From contig NZ_CBQZ010000001.1 in the NCBI RefSeq assembly GCF_000689375.1, positions 124,001 through 188,000 of the forward strand: a stretch of DNA of 64,000 nt, written 5' to 3'. The DNA comes from Cardinium endosymbiont cBtQ1 of Bemisia tabaci (GTDB lineage: Bacteria > Bacteroidota > Bacteroidia > Cytophagales > Amoebophilaceae). Made by a program: the position numbers and the translations under genes. This document shows, piece after piece, positions 27,252 through 36,586 of the stretch; position 1 is the first letter of the stretch, and every line of letters begins with the position of its first letter. Under the pieces are notes generated by a model. It did not search any database and was not told the origin of the DNA. It saw nothing but the letters and a program-made list of their open reading frames with translations.

Positions 27252-28706
27252 ATGTCATTGGGAATAACTTTACTACTAATAGTATTATTTTTGTTACTTA
27301 CCCTAGTCATAGGCCTATCTTCTATTAAAGTACGTAAAAGCTTTCGGGAATATGCTGTAGGTACAAAATCTTTTTCGACTTCTACGTTGGTTGTTACGCT
27401 ATTGGCTACTTACTACGGAGGAGGGATATTCATCCGTAGCGTGACTACATTTTCTTCTAGTAGACTTTTCTGGATTGTTTGGCAGCTTTTTGTAAATAGC
27501 TTTATTTTTTTGATCATTAGTTGGTTAGCAGGCCATATGGGTAGATATATCTATCATCTGTCCATGGCTGAAACAATGGGGCGTATCTATGGAAAATACG
27601 CAAGGATTATTACTGCTTTACTGAACATCCCTTATCTGATTATTTTTATTGCTATACAAATTAATGTTATGTCTCAGGCTATAAACATTTGTATCTCTTC
27701 CAATGCATATACCGTTACCATAGTGGCTACAGTTATTCTTTGTTTATATACAATGTTTGGTGGTATTTACGCAATTACTTTTACCGATGTATGGCAATTT
27801 ATAATTTTTTCTGCCATCATATTTATCCTAACGTGGTTTACTTTTAACCATTTAGGGAAATCAACTGTTGAAATCCTCTCTTTTTTGCAAACGCATAAAA
27901 AATTTGATTTAACCATGTCTAATATCTTTTTCCCATTTAAAAATAAGTTATTGCCTATACTCTACTACCTATCCACGATAGCCTATATAGAGCCTTCTAT
28001 TATGCAGGTGGTCTATATGTCTGCTAGCCCTTCCCAAGCCAAGAGCGTATTTCGATATGCTGCTTTTATTTCCTGTATTATTATGGGGTGTATACTCTTA
28101 ATAGCTTTATTTGTCTTTGTAAAGATGGTAGATATGCCTAATATAGCTGTTTTCGACTATATGCTATCTAGTAGCTCTCCCAACTTTAGGGTACTGATTT
28201 GCCTTTGTTTGTTGGCTATGGCTATGTCTACGGCAGACTCTAAGCTACATACCTCTGCGATTCTGATCATTTATGACCTATTGGGGAGTATATGTCGTAC
28301 TAAAATGGGCTCTGAAAAGCAGATTCTATTGACGCGTATTACGATTCTAGTGATATCTATATTTGCTATGCTATTACTAATTTTTGATCATTATTCTCCT
28401 TATTATGATTATATTTTTCGTCATATAGTTGGCTGTCTTGTTCCGAGTATTCGCCTATACGCAGTTGTAGTAGTGGCGCCATTTATTTTAGCTGTTTTAG
28501 GGTTTCGTACTCGTTCGTCTATTGTCTTGATGGGTATGGCTATAGGTCTATGTACCCTATATATTTGGGATAAATGGATGGGGCCTATGGTAGGACCAAA
28601 CAGTAGTACCTTTGTTTCTATAGTAGTCAATGGGTTATCCATGTTAGCGGTCCACTATTTATGGCCCAGGCGAAAGGATATACAACTACCCAATGATAAT
28701 CCATAA
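27252..28706 (+). CDS. Sodium:solute symporter (SSS family), second member
   Basis: A 484-residue membrane protein with about 13 helices, a paralog of the gene at 14739-16241. It starts MSLGITLLLIVLFLLLTLVI and contains REYAVGTKSFSTSTLVVTLLATYYGGG, GGIYAITFTDVWQFIIF and LLAMAMSTADSKLHTSAI at the same places as its paralog. The substrate is unknown. Divergence over the whole length shows an old duplication. It stands alone and converges on mnmE. Confidence 0.9.
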   Translation: MSLGITLLLIVLFLLLTLVIGLSSIKVRKSFREYAVGTKSFSTSTLVVTLLATYYGGGIFIRSVTTFSSSRLFWIVWQLFVNSFIFLIISWLAGHMGRYIYHLSMAETMGRIYGKYARIITALLNIPYLIIFIAIQINVMSQAINICISSNAYTVTIVATVILCLYTMFGGIYAITFTDVWQFIIFSAIIFILTWFTFNHLGKSTVEILSFLQTHKKFDLTMSNIFFPFKNKLLPILYYLSTIAYIEPSIMQVVYMSASPSQAKSVFRYAAFISCIIMGCILLIALFVFVKMVDMPNIAVFDYMLSSSSPNFRVLICLCLLAMAMSTADSKLHTSAILIIYDLLGSICRTKMGSEKQILLTRITILVISIFAMLLLIFDHYSPYYDYIFRHIVGCLVPSIRLYAVVVVAPFILAVLGFRTRSSIVLMGMAIGLCTLYIWDKWMGPMVGPNSSTFVSIVVNGLSMLAVHYLWPRRKDIQLPNDNP

Positions 28707-28801
28707 TGAAAGAATCTATTCCACCTAAAATATTAGTTAGGTATGTCAATCTGCAATTTGGTAATTAACAAAAGGGCGTAGTTATTGAACCAATGTGGCC
28801 A

Positions 28802-30163
28802 TTACTTTCCAATGCAAAATTTAGAGAAAATATCGCCCAGCACTTCCTCTGTCGTAATTTCTCCGGTAATTTCTCCTAGTGGCTGTAGGGCACTGTTTAG
28901 ATCTACAACTAGTAACTCATTCGATCGTTTTTGCTCCAGCCCAATTATAACTGCTTCTAGGGCTTGTTTACTTTTTTGCAACCGATCGAAGTGGCGTGCA
29001 TTGACCACAATAGTGCCGACTCCATCGGTGGGCTTTTGTGCGATCTGTCTCAAAAGTTCATCTTTAAGTGGCCCTATACCTTTACCAGTTTGGGCAGCAA
29101 TCCACAAATACCCTTTAAATGGTTCTAGATCAGCAGATGGGATAAGATCCATTTTGTTGCCAACTTTAAGTAATGGAAATCCTTCTAAACCCAAAGCAAT
29201 CAGATCTTCCTCTGCTTGTCTAAGGCTCGTATTGGATAGATCTACCAAGTAGAGTGCTACAAAGGCTTTGCTTAATTGTATTTTGGTCCGTTCGATGCCT
29301 ATCGCTTCTATCCCATCTGAGGTCGTTTCGCGTAAACCAGCTGTATCTACAAACCTAAACCGTATACCCCCTAAGTGTAAGGTTCCCTCAATGGTATCCC
29401 GTGTAGTACCTGCTATAGGTGAAACAATGGCCCGCTCTTCTTCCAATAATCTATTCAATAATGTTGATTTGCCTACATTGGGTTTACCAACAATTACTAC
29501 AGAAACCCCCTGTTTGATTGCATTCCCCATTTGAAAACTATCTATCAGCCTATTTAAAGTTTCAATAACTGCATGAGCCAATTTTTTTAAATCTGCTCTG
29601 TCTAAAAAGGCTACGTCTTCCTCTGCGAAATCCAGTTCTAGTGCCAACATAGCTGCAAAATGGCGCAACGATTTACGCAATCCTGCTAAAGCTAAAGAAA
29701 AACCACCCCGCATTTGATGAAACGCCGTTTGGTGGGCTAGTCTGCTATCTGCTGCAATTAAGTCGGCTACCGCCTCTGCTTGCGCCAAGTCAAACCGACC
29801 ATTTAAAAAGGCCCTCTTGGTAAATTCACCTGGTTCAGCTATGCGGACACCTTGTGCTACAAGCAGTTGTATCAGTTGTGTGACAATAAAGGGAGCGCCA
29901 TGACAAGAGATTTCTACTGCATCTTCTTTGGTAAAAGAATGAGGAGCTATAAAAATCGAAACCAATACTTCATCAATTTTAGCTTCACCCTTTTGAATGA
30001 CCCCAAAATGAATGGTATGAGAAGCTTGTTGGGTCAGGTCACTGCCCCGAAATATTTGGTTGACGATGCCAATAACACCCTGTCCAGATAGGCGTACTAC
30101 TGCAATCGCACTCACTCCTTGTGGTGTAGCAAGTGCTACAATAGGATCTTGGTTATGATTCAT
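28802..30163 (-). CDS. mnmE: tRNA modification GTPase MnmE
   Basis: GTPase that works with MnmG to add carboxymethylaminomethyl-type groups to wobble uridines. In this 453-residue protein the N-terminal folate-binding domain (residues 1-120) has ALATPQGVSAIAVVRLSG, EISCHGAP and PGEFTKRAFLNGRFDLAQAEAV. The inserted G domain has the P-loop GKPNVGKST (226-234), the switch region GTTRDTIEG, DTAGLRET and NKMD. The C-terminus ends with the hallmark FCIGK, whose cysteine is C450. The start overlaps truA by four bases (ATGA), showing translational coupling with a second tRNA-modifying enzyme. Confidence 0.97.
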   Translation of the reverse strand: MNHNQDPIVALATPQGVSAIAVVRLSGQGVIGIVNQIFRGSDLTQQASHTIHFGVIQKGEAKIDEVLVSIFIAPHSFTKEDAVEISCHGAPFIVTQLIQLLVAQGVRIAEPGEFTKRAFLNGRFDLAQAEAVADLIAADSRLAHQTAFHQMRGGFSLALAGLRKSLRHFAAMLALELDFAEEDVAFLDRADLKKLAHAVIETLNRLIDSFQMGNAIKQGVSVVIVGKPNVGKSTLLNRLLEEERAIVSPIAGTTRDTIEGTLHLGGIRFRFVDTAGLRETTSDGIEAIGIERTKIQLSKAFVALYLVDLSNTSLRQAEEDLIALGLEGFPLLKVGNKMDLIPSADLEPFKGYLWIAAQTGKGIGPLKDELLRQIAQKPTDGVGTIVVNARHFDRLQKSKQALEAVIIGLEQKRSNELLVVDLNSALQPLGEITGEITTEEVLGDIFSKFCIGK

Positions 30164-30915
30164 TGGGTTTGTATAAATAATCTTTCTGGATACCCTACTT
30201 CCACCAATGTTAAGCCATCTGGTGGCATCAAGGTAAGCGTGGGACGTACCCTAGGTTTTTCTTTAATCAGTTGCTTTAAGGTAGCTATATCCATTTTACC
30301 AGTCGCTACTTTAAGGATCGTACCTACAATGGTTCGAACCATACCCCGTAGAAAACGATTGGCTTTGATCTGAAAAATAATTTTGTGATCCATCTGCAGC
30401 CAAGAAACTTTTTCTACATTGCATACGAATGTTTTTACGCCATCTGTTTTTTTACTAAAAAATTCAAAGTCGGATTGTAAACAAAATAAAGCTGCAAGCT
30501 GATTTAATAAGGCAAGTGGCGGCATACGGCGTAGCCAAACCGATTGCTCCCTATAAAGAGGATCTTTTTGGGTAACAATGGTATAGGTATACCTACGGTA
30601 ACATGCATCAAAACGGGCATGTGCATCCGATGCTACAGGACGAATAGCTGTAATGCTGATATCAGATGGCAAAACCCTATTAAGCCTATAGGTCAAATCA
30701 ACAAGATCTATAGGCAGTATGTGGTCAAAATGGGCAACTTGTTGCAGGGCATGGACCCCTTTATCCGTTCGACTGCTCCCTGAAATAGTGATAGCTATAG
30801 ATAGTAGCTTGCCCAGTGCGGTTTCTACTACTTGTTGTACAGAGGGCCCATTTTTTTGTACTTGCCAGCCACTATACGCTTTACCAAAATAGGATAGGTA
30901 TATAAAATAACGCAT
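30160..30915 (-). CDS. truA: tRNA pseudouridine(38-40) synthase TruA
   Basis: Converts uridines 38-40 of the anticodon arm to pseudouridine. The 251-residue protein begins MRYFIYLSYFGKAYSGWQVQ, as the family does. The catalytic aspartate is D51 in SGSSRTDKGVHALQQVAHF. Later conserved blocks are RYTYTI, FCLQSDFEFFSK and ANRFLRGMVRTIVGTIL. It is the first gene of a two-gene unit with mnmE, overlapping by four bases. Confidence 0.96.
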   Translation of the reverse strand: MRYFIYLSYFGKAYSGWQVQKNGPSVQQVVETALGKLLSIAITISGSSRTDKGVHALQQVAHFDHILPIDLVDLTYRLNRVLPSDISITAIRPVASDAHARFDACYRRYTYTIVTQKDPLYREQSVWLRRMPPLALLNQLAALFCLQSDFEFFSKKTDGVKTFVCNVEKVSWLQMDHKIIFQIKANRFLRGMVRTIVGTILKVATGKMDIATLKQLIKEKPRVRPTLTLMPPDGLTLVEVGYPERLFIQTQ

Positions 30916-31133
30916 AGGATGCTTTGGTGTGGTCTATAAAACTTAATTTTTTGTTAAGTTAAGGGTTAAAATCTATCATAGAAGTAAGCATACATAGATT
31001 ATGTATCTAACATAGTAGCCTATGATGCACTAATTTTTATGTAAATTTACGTTAATTTCGAAAAACATTGTACAGCATACCTCTGTATGTCTGTTGTCGT
31101 TTATCGCTTTAGCCTTGTTTAATATAGAAATCT

Positions 31134-32621
31134 ATGCATTTAGTTCCAGAAAGCTTGCTTATTGCCGGTTCTTTTTTACTCTTCTTGAGTATTGTCATTA
31201 CTAAGCTATCTACCAGATTAGGTATTCCAGCGTTGATTATCTTTTTATTGGTAGGCATGGCTGCAGGCCATGAAAAATTAGGGAATATTGATTTTCACAA
31301 CCCTATAGCTGCTCAATTATTGGGTGCTGTTACCCTAAGTTTAATTCTTTTTACAGGAGGCATAGAAACCGAGTACAAGCATATACGGCCTATTCTTTGG
31401 AATGGTATATTACTGGCGACTGTAGGTATTCTAATTACGACTTTTAGTGTCGGACTATTTATTTGGACGCTTACCAACTTTTGGGGAGGCAATATACAAT
31501 TCACTTTATTAGAAGGGCTACTGATGGGTTCGATTGTGGCCTCTACAGATGCAGCTGCTGTTTTTGCGATCATTCGGGCTAAGAATATGCACCTCAAAGC
31601 CAATCTTAGTCCCATGCTGGAATTAGAATCGGGGAGTAATGATACGATGGCTTGGTTTTTAATGTTTTTATTTAAAACGTTGCTGCTTAACAAGCAAGCT
31701 ATTGGACCCATGCAAGCGATCGGTATCTTTATTCAAGAGATGATCGTAGGAGGGCTAGCGGGCTTCTTAGTAGGTAAAATCATGCTGGTATTGCTCGATA
31801 ACCTGCGTCTTTCCAATCGTTCGCTTTACCCAGGTTTAATGTTGGCGGTAGTTATTTTTACCTACTCAGCCACTCACTTTTTGCATGGAAATGCCTTTCT
31901 TGCCGTTTACTTGGTTGGATTAATCTTAGGCAATAAAGATTTTCCACATAAAAAAAGCATTATTCAATTTTGTCAAGGCATTTCTTGGTTGATGCAAATT
32001 ATAATGTTTATTATGCTTGGGCTGTTGGTTTATCCACATAAACTTCTACCTATAGCTGGGATTGGTCTATTGCTCTCCATTTTTTTAATGTTTGTAGCCC
32101 GTCCGTTGAGTGTCTTTGTTTCATTGTTTTTTTCTAAAACACTAAATGTAAGCCACAAGATTTTTATCTCTTGGGTAGGACTTAGGGGGGCTGTTCCTAT
32201 TGTTTTTGCTACCTATCCATTGTTAGATAATATTCACCAAGCAGATATAATCTACCATATTGTCTTTTTTATTGTGCTTACTTCTATCTTATTTCAAGGC
32301 ACCACCCTTTCGCCCCTTGCCAAGTGGCTAAAATTAGAAGCACCAACGGTGGCCAAACATGAGCCTACTATTCAGTTATCCAAAGAAGTAAATAGTGAGC
32401 TAATAGAAGTAATGGTTCCCCAAGATGCTCCGGCTATTGGTAAAAAAATTGTACAGTTGAGTTTTCCAGAAAATGCATTGATTGTGCTTATCAAACGCAA
32501 TGGCGTACATCTTATTCCAAGAGGAGATACCGTTATTGCTCCTTTTGACTTACTCATGATTATGGCAGAAAACCATCAAGCCATTCATACCATCAAGGAA
32601 CAATTCGGTATAATAGACTAG
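31134..32621 (+). CDS. CPA1-type cation:proton antiporter with TrkA-C domain
   Basis: A 495-residue inner-membrane antiporter, probably exchanging K+ or Na+ for H+ (CvrA/NhaP2 branch). About 12 helices are predicted. The conserved core is visible: SLILFTGGIETEYKHIRPI, IVASTDAAAVFAII, LELESGSNDTMAWFL with the acidic transport residues, and SWVGLRGAVPIVFATYPLL. The last 80 residues (VPQDAPAIGKKIVQLSFPEN to LLMIMAENHQAIHTI) form a TrkA-C type ligand domain, typical of the Bacteroidota potassium/proton antiporters. The ion cannot be fixed from sequence. Monocistronic, 71 bases ahead of lpd. Confidence 0.9.
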   Translation: MHLVPESLLIAGSFLLFLSIVITKLSTRLGIPALIIFLLVGMAAGHEKLGNIDFHNPIAAQLLGAVTLSLILFTGGIETEYKHIRPILWNGILLATVGILITTFSVGLFIWTLTNFWGGNIQFTLLEGLLMGSIVASTDAAAVFAIIRAKNMHLKANLSPMLELESGSNDTMAWFLMFLFKTLLLNKQAIGPMQAIGIFIQEMIVGGLAGFLVGKIMLVLLDNLRLSNRSLYPGLMLAVVIFTYSATHFLHGNAFLAVYLVGLILGNKDFPHKKSIIQFCQGISWLMQIIMFIMLGLLVYPHKLLPIAGIGLLLSIFLMFVARPLSVFVSLFFSKTLNVSHKIFISWVGLRGAVPIVFATYPLLDNIHQADIIYHIVFFIVLTSILFQGTTLSPLAKWLKLEAPTVAKHEPTIQLSKEVNSELIEVMVPQDAPAIGKKIVQLSFPENALIVLIKRNGVHLIPRGDTVIAPFDLLMIMAENHQAIHTIKEQFGIID

Positions 32622-32692
32622 TGAATGGGTAACCATGATGATTTATCATGCCAGTAGCTATCTTTTTTTACCTATATTCCTAAACAATACAT

Positions 32693-34087
32693 ATGTCTCA
32701 AGAATACGATCTTATCGTCATCGGAAGTGGTCCAGGTGGCTATGTTGCTGCTATTAGAGCGGCTCAATTGGGTATGCAGGTCGCAGTTGTAGAACAAGAA
32801 GCCCTTGGTGGCGTTTGTTTAAATTGGGGTTGTATCCCTACAAAAGCATTATTAAAAAGTGCACAAGTATTTGATTACTGTAACCATGCTGCCGCTTATG
32901 GTATTGAAGTAATAAAAGCAAGACCCAATTTTCAATCTATTATAAAACGTAGTCGGGATGTGGCAGCTACTATGTCTAAGGGCATCCACTATCTTTTTAA
33001 AAAGCATAAAATTACCATTCTAGAAGGGCGTGGTAAGTTACTCCCTGCTGGTACTGTTTCTGTTACCACACCAGTAGGTGTTACCCATCTTTACCGTGCG
33101 CCACATATTATCTTAGCAACTGGTGCAAGGAGCCGTCAGTTGCCCCATTTGTCTATCGATGGATCGCATATCATAGGTTATAGAGAGGCACTTTCCCGTA
33201 CGAGTCAACCCGACTCTATAGTGATTGTAGGAGGAGGAGCCATTGGATGTGAATTTGCCTACTTTTACCATACCATAGGTACAAAAGTTACTTTGATTGA
33301 GTATAATTCCTGTTTATTGCCATTGGAAGACGAAGAGGTATCCAAACAGATCTTAAAATCTTTTACAAGAAAAGGGATAAAGGTCTATACAGCTGCAGAA
33401 GTTACCAAAGTAGATCGCTTAAAAAGCACTTGTGTCGCACATATTACTTCCCAATCAGGTGACGAACAGATTGAAAGTGACCTGGTTTTTTCCGCTATTG
33501 GCGTACAACCGAATATAGAAAATATAGGTTTAGAGGAAAACGGAATACTGATGGAGGCAGGTAAAATTTCGGTCGATGCTTATTATAAAACCAGTTGCAA
33601 TGGTGTCTATGCGATTGGAGACCTTATCAAAGGCCCTGCATTGGCCCATGTAGCATCAGCAGAAGGTATAGTCTGTGTAGAAAAAATAGCAGGACTTACA
33701 CCTGACCCCTTGGATTACAATAATATACCTTCTTGTATGTATATGCAACCTGAAGTAGCTGCTGTAGGTTATACGGAAAAGTCTGCAAAAGATGCTGGTT
33801 ATAAAGTTAAAGTAGGTATTTTCCCATTTTCTGCTTCTGGAAAAGCACAGGCAGCTGGTCTACCAGAAGGGTTTGTAAAGGTAATTTTTGATGCCCAGTA
33901 TGGAGAATGGCTTGGGGCACATATGGTAGGTGCCCATGTCACAGAAATGATCGCAGAGGTAGTTGTGGCACGTAAACTAGAAACGACCGCACATGAAATT
34001 CAAAATAGTACCCATCCACATCCGACTATGTCAGAAGCTATTGTGGAAGCAGTTTCTGCTGCTTACGGAGCAGCCATACACCTTTAG
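32693..34087 (+). CDS. lpdA: Dihydrolipoyl dehydrogenase
   Basis: E3 flavoprotein of 2-oxoacid dehydrogenase complexes or the glycine cleavage system; it reoxidises dihydrolipoyl groups with NAD+. The 464-residue protein has IVIGSGPGGYVAAIRAAQLG (FAD), the redox-active disulfide C42/C47 in GGVCLNWGCIPTK, IVIGGGAIGCEFAYF-like NAD-binding sequence (VIVGGGAIGCEFAYF), AIGDLIKGPALAHVASAEG, and the C-terminal His-Glu dyad in STHPHPTMSEAIVEA. No other complex genes lie nearby, so the partner complex is encoded elsewhere. Confidence 0.96.
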   Translation: MSQEYDLIVIGSGPGGYVAAIRAAQLGMQVAVVEQEALGGVCLNWGCIPTKALLKSAQVFDYCNHAAAYGIEVIKARPNFQSIIKRSRDVAATMSKGIHYLFKKHKITILEGRGKLLPAGTVSVTTPVGVTHLYRAPHIILATGARSRQLPHLSIDGSHIIGYREALSRTSQPDSIVIVGGGAIGCEFAYFYHTIGTKVTLIEYNSCLLPLEDEEVSKQILKSFTRKGIKVYTAAEVTKVDRLKSTCVAHITSQSGDEQIESDLVFSAIGVQPNIENIGLEENGILMEAGKISVDAYYKTSCNGVYAIGDLIKGPALAHVASAEGIVCVEKIAGLTPDPLDYNNIPSCMYMQPEVAAVGYTEKSAKDAGYKVKVGIFPFSASGKAQAAGLPEGFVKVIFDAQYGEWLGAHMVGAHVTEMIAEVVVARKLETTAHEIQNSTHPHPTMSEAIVEAVSAAYGAAIHL

Positions 34088-34156
34088 TCTATGGAGTCTA
34101 TATATTTGGGATTGGGGTTGCTATTCAAAAAATTGTTGCACTATTTAAATATCCTG

Positions 34157-34164
34157 TATATTTG
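34157..34164 (+). promoter_or_regulatory. Bacteroidota-type promoter for the enoyl-CoA hydratase gene
   Basis: TATATTTG matches the TAnnTTTG -7 consensus. A TTG at 34133-34135 lies 21 bases upstream as a possible -33 element. A second TATATTTG is at 34101-34108. Both precede the gene at 34294. Confidence 0.45.
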
Positions 34165-34197
34165 ATGGTATGTAACTTTGGAATAAAATGAGATGTT

Positions 34198-34233
34198 AAA
34201 TAGTGTAGATATAATAAATAGTGTAGATATAAA
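34198..34233 (+). repeat. Two tandem copies of an 18-bp unit
   Basis: AAATAGTGTAGATATAAT is followed directly by AAATAGTGTAGATATAAA, lying between the predicted promoter and the start of the enoyl-CoA hydratase gene. It could be a slippage duplication or a regulator-binding pair in the 5' leader. Confidence 0.8.
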
Positions 34234-34293
34234 AAGCGCAATATGCATTTGCATACTGCTTGGTTAATTAAGCTATAAAAAATTGCGTTTAGT

Positions 34294-35076
34294 ATGGACA
34301 AAACAGCATCGTTACAAAGTAATCTAGAAGATGGTATCTTAACCATTACCCTTAAAGCCGATTCAAAAGCCTTTATGTTAACAGATAAAAGACTTATTGA
34401 GTTGCGTCATCTTATTCAAGAAGTATATGATAATGAAGCTATAGAAGGTGTTATTATTACTGGAGAAGGAGAAGAGATCTTTTCTCTAGGCACAGAGGTT
34501 TCTGAATTGCTCAAGTTGAATGAGTTAAATGCAAGAAAATTTGCAGAAAATGGTCAAGAAGTATTGGCTTTTATAGAAGATTGTCCTAAGCCTATTTTGG
34601 CTGCTGTTAATGGCTATGCTTTAGGGTCTGGCTTTGAGCTGGCGTTGGCTTGTCATTTTCGATTTGCTTCTGAGAATGCCATCTTTGCTTTTTCAGAAAT
34701 TGCTTACGGGGTTATTCCTGGATTTGGAGGTACGCAACGGCTGACTCAATTGCTTGGTAAGACCCGCGCATTAGAATATCTAATGACCGGTAAGCGTATT
34801 GATGCCAAAGATGCAGAACAAATGGGATTGGTCAGTGAAGTGGTAAGTTATAAAGAAGAAATGCTTAAAAAAGCTAAAAAGTGGCTTACCTCTATTGTAA
34901 ATAATGCAGACTTGGCATTGGGTATCTTGGTAACTTGTGTCAATGCAGCTGAGAATCCAGATGAAAATGGCTTTCAAACAGAAGCAAATGGTTTTGCTAA
35001 TTGCTTTAAAGCAGTCGATCTTAAAGAAAAACTTATGAAGATTGTTGATAAACAAGCGTTGTTAGAAATCAAATAG
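34294..35076 (+). CDS. Enoyl-CoA hydratase (crotonase family)
   Basis: Would hydrate 2-enoyl-CoA to 3-hydroxyacyl-CoA. In this 260-residue protein the CoA/oxyanion-hole region is at ILAAVNGYALGSGFELALACH. The two catalytic glutamates of true hydratases are both kept, E115 (GFELALAC) and E135 (AFSEIAYG), 20 residues apart as in rat enoyl-CoA hydratase (E144/E164). Next come GVIPGFGGTQRLTQLLGKTRALEYLMTGKRIDA and the C-terminal helix. No other beta-oxidation or butyrate gene is adjacent, so the pathway is unclear. Weak possible roles include branched-chain or short-chain acyl-CoA turnover. Confidence 0.92.
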   Translation: MDKTASLQSNLEDGILTITLKADSKAFMLTDKRLIELRHLIQEVYDNEAIEGVIITGEGEEIFSLGTEVSELLKLNELNARKFAENGQEVLAFIEDCPKPILAAVNGYALGSGFELALACHFRFASENAIFAFSEIAYGVIPGFGGTQRLTQLLGKTRALEYLMTGKRIDAKDAEQMGLVSEVVSYKEEMLKKAKKWLTSIVNNADLALGILVTCVNAAENPDENGFQTEANGFANCFKAVDLKEKLMKIVDKQALLEIK

Positions 35077-35208
35077 TGAAATAGCTATTAGATAGGGTTC
35101 ATTTGGAAGAGACCAACCATTGGTATTTACCTATTTGTGAAGTCCTAAAATACAAGTTCCTTTTCCAATCCTCCCGCTAAACCTTGGAGTGCTTACTATT
35201 CCAAATAT

Positions 35209-35240
35209 TTTGGAAATGATGCATTATATATGTATTTTTG
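35209..35240 (+). promoter_or_regulatory. Bacteroidota-type promoter (-33 TTTG, -7 TATTTTTG)
   Basis: TTTG at 35209-35212 and TATTTTTG at 35233-35240 are separated by 20 bases, the spacing of Bacteroidota housekeeping promoters. The predicted transcript would start near 35247 and lead into the lipoprotein gene at 35310. Confidence 0.5.
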
Positions 35241-35309
35241 CAAACTGGTAAATCAGGTTATATGCCTAGTTGTATATAGTATTCAATCACCTAAATAATA
35301 TAAATATAT

Positions 35310-36023
35310 ATGTATAGTATGATCATAAGTAACCGTTTACGTAGACTATTAATCGTAAGTATTTTCTGCCTTCCTGCATTGGGATTGAGTGGATGTGGTA
35401 GTTATAATAAGGCTAGGTTGGGTGCCCAGTCAGGAACAGAATCTATGGGAGAAAGCCAGACACAAGCAGAACAAGCAGATTTTCGATCTAAAAAGTTTAT
35501 TGATTGGACTGGTTATATTGGTGGGAAGGCTGGGTACCTTTCTGGAGGTATACTTGGAGGAATGGCTGGTGCTTGCTTTGATGGTGTCTATGTGCTTTTA
35601 GATGGTGTCTATGTGCTTTTTACTGGTAATAATATAGGACCAGTCCCTAGTTACGTTAATACCTATGAATTAGCTTCCTATGGTAGTAAGTTTTTCGGTA
35701 CCTTTGGTAATTATGCTTGTACTCGCGTTGCTACTGCCCTAGTATGGGTTAAACCGTATCTAATTACTTCTGCAGAATGGATTGGTTCTAAAAGTTATGA
35801 TGGTGTTAAGTGGGCTTCTTCTTCGATTTATGATTATTCGACTCAGGCGGCTGATACGCCAAATAATCACACAGATAATCCGGAACCTAATATTGCTACT
35901 TATGAAGTCCATATTGGAGATGACTCAGAGCCTTTTACTGTGTTAGAAGATAAAGATCATGATTCTGATTATGAGTCTGGTGATGAGTCTGGTGATGATG
36001 TATATTTTGATGCTAAGGCATAG
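35310..36023 (+). CDS. Lipoprotein of unknown function, acidic tail
   Basis: A 237-residue protein (ATG at 35310 or 35319). The basic start and hydrophobic core LIVSIFCLPALGL run into lipobox LSGC, so it should be a lipid-anchored envelope protein. The mature part has a glycine-rich hydrophobic stretch (GYIGGKAGYLSGGILGGMAG) containing a short direct duplication DGVYVLLDGVYVLF at about residues 90-104. Several aromatic segments follow, and a very acidic C-terminus with repeats of DESGD ends the protein. No known family is recognised. The next gene (36137) has the same leader style and a similar glycine-rich segment, so the two may be related. Confidence 0.75.
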   Translation: MYSMIISNRLRRLLIVSIFCLPALGLSGCGSYNKARLGAQSGTESMGESQTQAEQADFRSKKFIDWTGYIGGKAGYLSGGILGGMAGACFDGVYVLLDGVYVLFTGNNIGPVPSYVNTYELASYGSKFFGTFGNYACTRVATALVWVKPYLITSAEWIGSKSYDGVKWASSSIYDYSTQAADTPNNHTDNPEPNIATYEVHIGDDSEPFTVLEDKDHDSDYESGDESGDDVYFDAKA

Positions 36024-36136
36024 ACTGAAACATAAAGTATAATAGAAGAGTTCTCTCTAAGAATTGGGTACAATGCTTCTATGGCTTATGCTAGTCCTCA
36101 AAAGAACTATCATAAGCCATTTTATTAAATAATATT

Positions 36137-36586
36137 ATGATAATGAGAAACTATTTAAATAAACTATTGGTAGCAACTATTTTTTATCTTCTTGCGTTAG
36201 GGTTGGCTGGGTTCAGTTGTTCGAAAAAATATAAAACTTCAGCATCAACTGACCTAAAACTGCCTATAGAAAAAGCTGATAAGCAAGATGAAAAAAAACC
36301 TTTGGAGAAAGCTGATAAACAAGACGAAAAAAACCCTTTGGAAAAAGTTACTGATCTGGCTGGTAATATTGGTGAGATTAGTATAGGTGTTGTTGGAGGT
36401 TGTATTGGGGGGGGAATTGGTGCGGTTGCAGGTGGTATTTCTGCTGCTTGTGAAGGTGCCCCTATTTCTGAAGCTATAGCAGATGGTGCTGCTGATGGTG
36501 CGCGTTTGGGTTCCTCTATTGCGGCCCCTATTGGTAAGTGTACTGCTCAAGTTGCTACCTCTGTTTTAATAAGAACTCCTGTATAG
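36137..36586 (+). CDS. Small lipoprotein-like protein with glycine zipper
   Basis: A 149-residue protein, start at 36137 or 36143. The leader MRNYLNKLLVATIFYLLALG ends near LAGFSC, a near-lipobox. A charged linker holds two copies of KADKQDEK(K/N)PLEK. Then comes a Gly/Ala-rich segment (GVVGGCIGGGIGAVAGGISAA) of the glycine-zipper sort that can insert in membranes or self-associate. Function is unknown. It lies 114 bases after another small lipoprotein of similar design. Confidence 0.7.
   Translation: MIMRNYLNKLLVATIFYLLALGLAGFSCSKKYKTSASTDLKLPIEKADKQDEKKPLEKADKQDEKNPLEKVTDLAGNIGEISIGVVGGCIGGGIGAVAGGISAACEGAPISEAIADGAADGARLGSSIAAPIGKCTAQVATSVLIRTPV

Noticed and set aside
29268-30091. Plus-strand frames opposite mnmE
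   Set aside because: Shadows of mnmE, whose domains are all conserved on the minus strand.
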